Assembly (NCBI GenBank): GCA_024134725.1 | Contig: CP099863.1 | Location: 2,227,501 to 2,291,500, forward strand | Direction of reading: 5' to 3' | DNA length: 64,000 nucleotides | From: Bacillus sp. 1780r2a1 | GTDB lineage: Bacteria; Bacillota; Bacilli; Bacillales; Bacillaceae_H | In this document: in pieces, positions 58,410 to 64,000 of the stretch | Layout: each line of letters starts with the position of its first letter | Position numbering within the stretch: position 1 is the first letter of the stretch | Made by a program: the position numbers and the translations under genes | Notes under the pieces: generated by a model | What the model saw: the letters and a program-made list of their open reading frames with translations, nothing else | Told to the model about the DNA's origin: nothing | Database searches by the model: none

Positions 58410-60017
58410 ATGATTAAGAAGAAAAAATTTAGAAGTTTATTAATCGCGTCAGTTATAGGTAGCTCCGTGTTATTACCATCTGCTACGATTGGATACGCAG
58501 ATACAATACCATCTCAAGGGGCAAATCAACCTAAATATGTAAAACACGAACTAAGAGCAGCATGGATGGCTAGCGTATTAAATATTGATTGGCCATCAAA
58601 ACCTGGTTTATCAATCCCTCAACAAAAAGCTGAGTTCATTCAATACCTAGATGAACAAAAACAGATGGGGATGAATGCAGTTGTTATGCAAATAAAGCCG
58701 ACTGCCGATGCGTTTTACCCCTCTAAATACGGATTATGGTCCGAATATTTAACAGGAACGCAAGGGAAAGACCCTGGATATGATCCTTTAGCATTTATGG
58801 TTGAAGAAGCTCACAAGCGAAACATGGAATTTCACGCATGGTTTAACCCTTATCGAATCACAATGTCTCTTGGAAAAGAAGCTAACCTCTCAGACCTTCA
58901 AAAACTGCCTGAAAACCACCCTGCTCGTCAGCACCCTGAATGGGTAGTTCCTTATGGACAGCAGCTATATTTTAACCCTGGAGTACCAGAAGTACAGAAA
59001 TTTGTCATTGATGGAATCATGGAAGTCGTAAAAAACTATGACATCGATGCCGTTCATATGGATGACTACTTTTACCCATACAAAATTGCTGGAAAAGAGT
59101 TTCCTGACCAAAACACCTATGAACAATACGGAAAAAATCAATTTAGTAATATAGCAGACTGGCGTCGTGATAATGTTAACAATCTCGTAAAAGATATCAA
59201 CGAAGCAATAAAAGCTGAAAAGTCCTATGTGAAGTTCGGTATTAGCCCATTTGGAGTGTGGAGAAATAAAAACGTAGATCCTACAGGCTCAGATACAGCT
59301 GCGGGACAAACAAATTATGATGATTTGTACGCAGATACGCGAACGTGGATTAACAATGGAGATATTGACTACATTGCTCCTCAATTATACTGGAACATCG
59401 GACTTCCTGTAGCGGATTATGCTAAGCTCTTAGACTGGTGGTCAAAAGAAGTAGAAGGCAAAGATGTTCAGCTCTATATTGGACAAGCTACTTATAAAAT
59501 TAATACAGAATCAAATGGTGTTCAAAATTGGTTTAATCCAGAAGAAATGCCAAACCAAATTAAACTTAATCGTACGTACGAAGCTTTTAAAGGAAGCATG
59601 CATTTTAGTGCGAAAGACTTAAGAAAAAATCCACTTGGCATTGCAGATCGCCTTTCCAATGAACTTTATAAACAGCCAGCGATTGTTCCCTCTATGCCAT
59701 GGATTGACGATACGCCACCAGCATCACCAAAAGCAATTAATGTAAAGCAAAAACAAGAAGGCATTGAATTTAAAGTAAAAGAATCTAAGCACGATGACGC
59801 ATCTTATTATGCAATTTATCGTTTTGATGGCAAAAAAGCCGGCGACATTAATGACTCTAATAACCTCTTAGATACCGTACGGTTAGAGCACTCCGATCAA
59901 ACTTACCTTGACAAAACCGCTGTCAAAGGACAGGAGTATACATATGTAATCACAGCACTAGATCGTACTCATAATGAAAGCTCTCCATCAAGACCAATAC
60001 CTGTACGAGCAAAATAA
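58410..60017 (+). CDS. Secreted GHL10 glycoside hydrolase (YngK/DigH-like)
   Basis: The 535-residue protein has a signal peptide at residues 1-30 (KKKKFRSLLIASVIGSSVLL, then ATIGYADT). The GHL10 (DUF187) barrel follows: ELRAAWMASVLNIDWPSK, MNAVVMQIKPTADAFYPSKYGLWSEYLTG, HAWFNPYRI, VHMDDYFYPY with the catalytic acids, and DYIAPQLYWNIG. A C-terminal fibronectin-like domain (PASPKAINVKQKQEGIEFKVKES to YTYVITALDRTHNESSPS) ends it. E. coli DigH of this family cleaves denuded peptidoglycan glycans. Position divergent to the amino-sugar operon and the cre box suggest scavenging of cell-wall glycan. Confidence 0.88.
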   Translation: MIKKKKFRSLLIASVIGSSVLLPSATIGYADTIPSQGANQPKYVKHELRAAWMASVLNIDWPSKPGLSIPQQKAEFIQYLDEQKQMGMNAVVMQIKPTADAFYPSKYGLWSEYLTGTQGKDPGYDPLAFMVEEAHKRNMEFHAWFNPYRITMSLGKEANLSDLQKLPENHPARQHPEWVVPYGQQLYFNPGVPEVQKFVIDGIMEVVKNYDIDAVHMDDYFYPYKIAGKEFPDQNTYEQYGKNQFSNIADWRRDNVNNLVKDINEAIKAEKSYVKFGISPFGVWRNKNVDPTGSDTAAGQTNYDDLYADTRTWINNGDIDYIAPQLYWNIGLPVADYAKLLDWWSKEVEGKDVQLYIGQATYKINTESNGVQNWFNPEEMPNQIKLNRTYEAFKGSMHFSAKDLRKNPLGIADRLSNELYKQPAIVPSMPWIDDTPPASPKAINVKQKQEGIEFKVKESKHDDASYYAIYRFDGKKAGDINDSNNLLDTVRLEHSDQTYLDKTAVKGQEYTYVITALDRTHNESSPSRPIPVRAK

Positions 60018-60028
60018 TCAGTAAAAAC

Positions 60029-60060
60029 AAAAAGCTGTTAAACTTAACAGCTTTTTGCTT
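60029..60060 (+). terminator. Terminator after the GHL10 gene
   Basis: AAAAAGCTGTTAA and TTAACAGCTTTTT form a 13-bp perfect stem with a tiny loop and T-rich end. Confidence 0.88.
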
Positions 60061-60547
60061 TTTATAAATAACTCGCTACCACTGCGACAAAACCTCAAAA
60101 TGCAAAGCTTGCAATTAGCTCTCCTTTATACCAATCTCCATGCATAGTGTAAATTCTTTCAGTAAAAAAACTATCCTAATATACATATCTAGCAACAGAT
60201 ATTCAGAACAATCGACAAATTCATTTAAAATACTACTTTTTCTTCAGTACAAACAATTACAAGCGCCCACCCTCTCCAAGTTTAGTTATTACAGTTATTC
60301 CAATAGTTTACGATACAAAATAGGTATTTCAAGAAGTAATTCCTTTATTTATGGATTGGTTTCGTTTAGTTATTCATTCTATGCATGTGAATCCCAAAAA
60401 TTATTTTACATTCTTTTACAAGTGATTTTTTTTACTAATTACTATTCATATCATTAAAATTTAAACATTTATTACTACCTTTTCACATAATTTAAGTGTA
60501 GGATTAAAAACAATCCTGTTCATTCGAAACACCTTGAGGAGGAATAT
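60061..60547. other. AT-rich intergenic region without a recognisable gene
   Basis: A 105-codon open frame on the plus strand (60140-60457) exists, but its product is dominated by Ser, Tyr, Phe and Leu without any domain, and there is no ribosome site. TTCACA (60482-60487) with TAAAAA 17 bases on may be a weak promoter for the AbrB-like gene. Nothing else is visible. Confidence 0.5.
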
Positions 60548-60823
60548 ATGAAAAATCTAGGAATTGTACGAAAAGTAGATGAATTAGGTCGCGTTGTCAT
60601 TCCAGTTGAAATGAGAAGAGTTTTAGGAATTAATATAAAAGATCCTCTGGAAATTTTCGTGAAAGACGGAGAGATTACATTAAAAAGGTTTGAACAGGAT
60701 AATAGATGTCTCGTAACCGGAGAAGTAACGCCACAAAATAAGCGTTATGCAGAAGGTCTCATTTTAAGCCCCGTAGGTGCAAAGCTTTTATTTAATCAAA
60801 TAAGAGAAGATTGGGATATTTAA
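60548..60823 (+). CDS. AbrB-family transition-state regulator
   Basis: The 91-residue protein begins MKNLGIVRKVDELGRVVIPVEMRRVLGINIKDPLEIFVKDGEITLKRF, the AbrB/MazE swapped-hairpin DNA-binding domain with the Arg residues that contact DNA. CLVTGEVTPQNKRYAEGLILSPVGAKLLFNQI is the AbrB-type C-terminal oligomerisation part. It resembles AbrB and Abh of B. subtilis, which repress stationary-phase genes; it is probably one of several paralogs. TTGAGGAGGAATAT precedes the ATG. It is monocistronic. Confidence 0.9.
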   Translation: MKNLGIVRKVDELGRVVIPVEMRRVLGINIKDPLEIFVKDGEITLKRFEQDNRCLVTGEVTPQNKRYAEGLILSPVGAKLLFNQIREDWDI

Positions 60824-60893
60824 AGAACAAACGGCTTTTGTTTTTTAAAATCATCAATAAAATAAATAGAATTAAATACCCCCTCCTGTAAAA

Positions 60894-60918
60894 GCACTCA
60901 TATTGAGTGCCGTTTTTT
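60894..60918 (+). terminator. Terminator after the AbrB-like gene
   Basis: GCACTCA (60894-60900) and TGAGTGC (60904-60910) around TAT, then CGTTTTTT. Confidence 0.8.
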
Positions 60919-60982
60919 GGAATATAATATTCATTTTAAATGCATCTTTTTAGTAAAAATTTCACCATTGTATATTTGGAAA

Positions 60983-61477
60983 CTATTCGCCTTCTTCCCC
61001 TGCTTTCTTCGAACTTTGCAACACCTCTTCAACTCGCGTTAACACCTCTTTTTTTAACGTACATTCTGTCAACTTTAAATAATTATCACCGTATAAAAAG
61101 TCATCAATTAAATCACTAACCTCTACAAATGATGCTAGTTGTTTTGGAGAATCTAACTCATATATGATGAGGGTAGACAAATCATATACCTTATTGAAAA
61201 GATCATCTGGCTGATTCATTAGTTCTTCAAGCCTTTTATATACGACATATGTAGTGCATTCTTGTTCAGTTGGTACTTTTAGTTCAAGCTCTTCCACAGC
61301 TCTTCGAAAATAGTGTTCCGCTTCAAAAATATTATAAGGTTCTTGAAGCGCCGCAAGAATATATAAAGATGCAGATTCACAGTCACTCTCTATCATCGAA
61401 AAAGCCCATGGCAAGTAATGATCAGCAACGCTTACATTATTTTGATAAATATGATAGTGTAACTCTAGCGTGTTCAT
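60983..61477 (-). CDS. Helical protein of unknown function
   Basis: The 164-residue acidic protein is predicted by eye to be all helical (ESASLYILAALQEPYNIFEAEHYFRRAVEELEL; FVEVSDLIDDFLYGDNYLKL). No membrane segment or motif is evident and I recognise no family. Its start overlaps the end of the VOC gene by four bases (ATGA), so the two are co-translated and may work together. Confidence 0.65.
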   Translation of the reverse strand: MNTLELHYHIYQNNVSVADHYLPWAFSMIESDCESASLYILAALQEPYNIFEAEHYFRRAVEELELKVPTEQECTTYVVYKRLEELMNQPDDLFNKVYDLSTLIIYELDSPKQLASFVEVSDLIDDFLYGDNYLKLTECTLKKEVLTRVEEVLQSSKKAGEEGE

Positions 61478-61887
61478 ACTGCTTTCTCTCCTATATCCTC
61501 AGCTAGCCGTATCAAATAACCGTCTGGATCCATAACTAAAAATTCTTGTTGTCCATAAAGTTTATCATCAACCCGATACCAGCTTTCTGTAAGTTCATAC
61601 TTAATAGGATAAGCGTGAGCTTTTAACCGCCTGTAGATAACCTCAACATCCTCCACCATAATTTGAAAATTAATACCACGTCCATATGGATAAGCTAACT
61701 CACCTGTGCTCCAATATCCGTTTACTTGTTCAATCATAATTTCACATCCACCTAAGATTAACATGGCAAACTTGTCCTCTTTTCGTTCATATTTCACCTT
61801 GAATGTTAATAAGTTGATGTAAAAGTCCAAGCTTTTCTCTATATTTGAAACTGATAGCTCGGGTGTTAGTGTAGGTCCTGTAAGCAT
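61474..61887 (-). CDS. VOC-family (glyoxalase/bleomycin resistance-like) protein
   Basis: ATG at 61887, nine bases after AAAGGA, gives a 137-residue protein beginning MLTGPTLTPELSVSNIEKSLDFYINLLTFKVKYERKEDKFAMLILGG. The two beta-alpha-beta-beta-beta units and QEFLVMDPDGYLIRLAEDIG at the end are typical of the bleomycin-resistance subgroup. Such proteins bind drugs or isomerise glyoxal adducts. The metal ligands are not clearly complete, so drug binding or another role is possible. An ATG six codons upstream is less well spaced. Confidence 0.82.
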   Translation of the reverse strand: MLTGPTLTPELSVSNIEKSLDFYINLLTFKVKYERKEDKFAMLILGGCEIMIEQVNGYWSTGELAYPYGRGINFQIMVEDVEVIYRRLKAHAYPIKYELTESWYRVDDKLYGQQEFLVMDPDGYLIRLAEDIGEKAV

Positions 61888-61921
61888 ATGCTGGTTTCCT
61901 TTCATTGAGAGCTACTTTTAA

Positions 61922-62482
61922 TTATGCAAAAGCGTCCCACTCGGTTTTTAAAATGCCCATTTTCACTGCATCATAATATTTTCCATCTACCATTCTAGCA
62001 TCTCGAATTCTCGCTTCTTCTTTCATTCCAATTTTATTGGCGACCTTGAGCATTCGATGATTTCCAGACCAAGTTGACATACCTAAACGGTGTAAATTTG
62101 TATTCTCGAATAAAAAATCAATCCAAAGTCGATAAGCATCCGTTCCATACCCACCACTCCAATAGTCAGGATTATAAATAACGATTCCCGTTTCTGCCCA
62201 GTTGGTATTCCGGTCAACCCAATAGGTACCTACCGTTCCAATAAATTTACTGCTTCCTTTACCTTTAATAGCTAACTCTCTCGGAACGCCTGGTAACAGC
62301 TCATTTGCTTGAACCCATAGCTGTTTAAACTCTTCTTTTGACTTCCAAGGTTCCGGAATATACGGTCCGTTCCATTTTTTAGCTTCTTTTTGCTCTTCTT
62401 CGAATTTCCAATAATAATATTCGTCTAAATCACTATCGCTTAGTTCAGTTAGTACAGTTTTTTCTCCACAAATTTGAATCAT
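61922..62482 (-). CDS. GNAT-family N-acetyltransferase (RimJ/RimL-like)
   Basis: The 186-residue protein has the GNAT fold with FIGTVGTYWVDRNTNWAETGIVIYNPDYWSGGYGTDAYRLWIDFLFENTNLHRLGMSTWSGNHRMLKVANKIGMKEEARIRDA. The GGYGTDA turn binds acetyl-CoA and the NHRMLKVANKIGF-like segment is motif B. The target (protein N-terminus, aminoglycoside or other) is unknown. GGAGGTTGTTACGTAGAG precedes the ATG. It lies upstream of the VOC gene on the same strand. Confidence 0.88.
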   Translation of the reverse strand: MIQICGEKTVLTELSDSDLDEYYYWKFEEEQKEAKKWNGPYIPEPWKSKEEFKQLWVQANELLPGVPRELAIKGKGSSKFIGTVGTYWVDRNTNWAETGIVIYNPDYWSGGYGTDAYRLWIDFLFENTNLHRLGMSTWSGNHRMLKVANKIGMKEEARIRDARMVDGKYYDAVKMGILKTEWDAFA

Positions 62483-62623
62483 CTCTACGTAACAACCTCC
62501 TCCATATACTCATTTTTATAACTTTTACCATATCCTAAGCTAGTTGGTATCAAAATACACTTATAGAGCTGCGCAGTAATAACCTAACTACTCGCATAGG
62601 TCCATTCAAAACAAAAAGGGCTC

Positions 62624-63169
62624 TCACTTCCATAGTTTAAGGTATTTCTTTTGATACTTTGGATCTGTTTCTGCTTCTATTAGCGTTAGTGCTTGTTGCT
62701 TTAACTTCTCATCATTTGTTTCATCATATAGATTTCGTAAGCTTTGAAGGACGTCATAACGAATAAGAGTAGCATTTTTTTCGTCTTTGCATGTATGAAA
62801 GCGATTAACTAAATGATGGAAAACTAACATCTTTTGTTGGTCTCCTGCTAACCCTACTTTCCAGATTGCCTGTAGAGCGTGACGCGCCGTGACAAATTTT
62901 TCATCCTTGGTTACGTTCCACAAGGAAACAAAATCAGTCAGTATTCGTTTTTCTTGATCGCTTTTTGCAAGACCTGCAAGAATTTGAGCACCTCTTGCTC
63001 TTTTATGGTTATCAGCATCTCCTAACCAGCTTACTAACTCATCCCACACTTCATAGGCCCAATCCACCTGTTCAGAAGTTGCGTTTATAATTTTTTGAAA
63101 AGCTTCATACTGAAGTTGTTTATCAGTTGCTTCTAAGTTTTTGAAATAGCTTCTAATAGACTCGTTCAT
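62624..63169 (-). CDS. HEAT/armadillo-repeat-like protein
   Basis: ATG at 63169 (TTGATGGAGGAACCA upstream) gives 181 residues of paired helices: LQYEAFQKIINATSEQVDWAYEVWDELVSWLGDADNHKRARGAQILAGLAKS, then ARHALQAIWKVGLAGDQQKMLVFHHLVNRF and RYDVLQSLRNLYDETNDEKLKQQALTLIE. The repeat spacing and the conserved Arg-Ala-x-Ala-Leu segments fit HEAT repeats, a protein-binding scaffold. Function unknown; single-gene unit. Confidence 0.7.
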   Translation of the reverse strand: MNESIRSYFKNLEATDKQLQYEAFQKIINATSEQVDWAYEVWDELVSWLGDADNHKRARGAQILAGLAKSDQEKRILTDFVSLWNVTKDEKFVTARHALQAIWKVGLAGDQQKMLVFHHLVNRFHTCKDEKNATLIRYDVLQSLRNLYDETNDEKLKQQALTLIEAETDPKYQKKYLKLWK

Positions 63170-63308
63170 TGGTTCCTCCATTGATACTATTTAATTTTAT
63201 ATCCTTCATATATTTTACCATATGAAATTTTCCGCCTTCTACTTATACATAAAAAAATCTCCTTTTAACCAAACTAAAGTTTAGGAAGAAATAGGAAAGG
63301 ATGAGAAG

Positions 63309-63908
63309 ATGAATTTTATATGGCAGTCGCTTATTTTAATCCTAGCGGGCATCTTTTTACTGAGGATAGCCGGCAGGAAATCAATTGCTCAAATGACATT
63401 AGCTCAAACCGTTGTAATGATTTCATTAGGGACAATTATCGTTCAGCCTATTGTAGAAAAAAGCATGTTTAAAGCAATTGTAGGAGCTGGTGTTTTTGTA
63501 CTAGCTATTTTAGTTTTAGAATACGTACAGGTGAAATCCAATGCATTAGAAAAGTTTATTACCGGCAAATCAAAAGTTGTAATTGAAAATGGACAGCTTG
63601 ATATTAAACAGTTAAAAAAACTACGTTTAACCGTTGATCAATTAGAGATGCGACTTCGCAATCAAGGCGTGGCAAAGCTAGAGCACGTAAAATCTGCCAC
63701 GATTGAACCCAATGGACAACTTGGCTATGAGTTAAAACAACTAGAAAAACCATTAACAATTGGAGAATTTAAAAACTTAATGAATCTTTATTTTCCTCAC
63801 TTAGCCCAGCAGTTAGAGAACAAGCCACCTAGTGACAAAGGAACTCAACAGGATCTTTTTCAGGAGATTAACCATCCAAAAACGGATACGCCTCGTTATT
63901 TACAATGA
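63309..63908 (+). CDS. DUF421 (YetF-like) membrane protein
   Basis: The 199-residue protein has N-terminal hydrophobic helices (IWQSLILILAGIFLLRIAGRKSIAQMTLAQTVVMISLGTIIVQPIV; AIVGAGVFVLAILVLEYVQV). The DUF421 soluble domain follows: LEKFITGKSKVVIENGQLDIKQLKKLRLTVDQLEMRLRNQGVAKLEHVKSATIEPNGQLGYEL. The RIAGRKSIAQMT segment is the family signature. Some relatives are spore-germination or envelope proteins, but the function is unknown. GGAAAGGATGAGAAG precedes the ATG. Confidence 0.88.
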   Translation: MNFIWQSLILILAGIFLLRIAGRKSIAQMTLAQTVVMISLGTIIVQPIVEKSMFKAIVGAGVFVLAILVLEYVQVKSNALEKFITGKSKVVIENGQLDIKQLKKLRLTVDQLEMRLRNQGVAKLEHVKSATIEPNGQLGYELKQLEKPLTIGEFKNLMNLYFPHLAQQLENKPPSDKGTQQDLFQEINHPKTDTPRYLQ

Positions 63909-63917
63909 ACTCTCATA

Positions 63918-63956
63918 GAAAATGCACCTCAGCTAAAATTCTGAAGTGCATTTTTA
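63918..63956. terminator. Bidirectional terminator after the DUF421 gene
   Basis: AAAATGCAC and GTGCATTTTT, extended by inner TCA/TGA, form the stem; As and Ts flank both sides. Confidence 0.8.
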
Positions 63957-63962
63957 TGCTTA

Positions 63963-64000
63963 TTAGCGCTTTACAACCGTTACATACGAAAGTTTACTCA
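63963..64000 (-). CDS. Possible C-terminal end of a minus-strand gene entering the window
   Basis: Reading leftward from the window edge, the frame SKLSYVTVVKR ends at TAA (63963-63965), directly before the shared terminator. Too short to identify; the terminator spacing is what supports it. Confidence 0.35.
   Translation of the reverse strand, partial: SKLSYVTVVKR

Noticed and set aside
60140..60457. 105-codon open frame upstream of the AbrB-like gene
   Set aside because: Composition is dominated by Ser, Tyr, Phe and Leu, with no ribosome site and no domain; it looks like a chance frame in AT-rich DNA.
1..64000. CRISPR arrays, tRNA or rRNA genes, insertion sequences, prophage
   Set aside because: No regularly spaced repeats, cloverleaf genes, transposase or integrase frames were found on reading the window; the only tandem repeat is the lipoprotein gene itself.

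Overview
The window looks like a chromosomal stretch of a low-GC Bacillaceae bacterium, most plausibly the Priestia (Bacillus) megaterium group. The reasons are a VmlR-type ABC-F protein, a Bacillus-type class A beta-lactamase, NagP, AbrB- and MutS2-like proteins, strong GGAGG ribosome sites and CcpA (cre) boxes. This assignment comes from recognising protein families by eye; no search was run. I saw no rRNA, tRNA, insertion sequence, prophage or CRISPR array.

Layout. 1-14 kb is mostly a mosaic of small single-gene units: a cut-off EamA transporter, vmlR behind a leader-peptide attenuator, small membrane proteins, a PadR/DUF2812 pair with a triple operator, beta-lactamase, an ADP-ribosylglycohydrolase, the N-acetylglucosamine PTS gene nagP with a cre box, and a secreted cyanophycinase-like peptidase behind a sigma-54-like promoter. 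It ends with a MutS2-like ATPase that lacks the Smr domain and sits behind a long structured leader ending in a terminator. 15-27 kb is a defence island. A Sau3AI-like restriction-modification pair (C5-cytosine methyltransferase and MutH-fold nuclease) converges on a three-gene operon that I read as dptF-dptG-dptH, the restriction half of a DNA phosphorothioation system. No dnd modification genes are visible in the window.

28-36 kb looks like a type VII secretion toxin locus. A 640-residue protein has an N-terminal lipase-like domain (Ser in SHSLA) and a long helical C-terminal part. A small helical partner lies downstream of it and a row of paralogous lipoproteins upstream, three of them in exact 745-bp tandem register. 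The arrangement resembles the staphylococcal TslA/TilA/Tla 'reverse' lipase toxin with lipoprotein immunity. A broken alpha/beta-hydrolase gene lies inside the row. 36-49 kb is ordinary accessory chromosome: AraC/EamA, LysR/MFS and MerR/SDR regulator-target pairs, TudS-like DUF523, a threonine-synthase-like enzyme, a DUF2157/GDYXXLXY membrane protein, and a DUF6366-like gene killed only by point mutations.

49-60 kb is an amino-sugar / cell-wall recycling cluster. A lactose/cellobiose-family PTS (IIB, IIC, IIA), a GH4 6-phospho-glycosidase, MupG (DUF871), a BadF-type GlcNAc/MurNAc kinase, an RpiR regulator, a GntR regulator and AnmK all lie on the minus strand. A secreted GHL10 (YngK/DigH-like) glycoside hydrolase is transcribed divergently from a promoter carrying a perfect cre box. 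The likely logic is extracellular glycan cleavage, PTS import and phosphorylation of a disaccharide, then intracellular splitting and kinase steps; no MurQ etherase is present. 60-64 kb holds an AbrB-like regulator and small housekeeping or unknown genes (VOC, GNAT, HEAT-repeat, DUF421).
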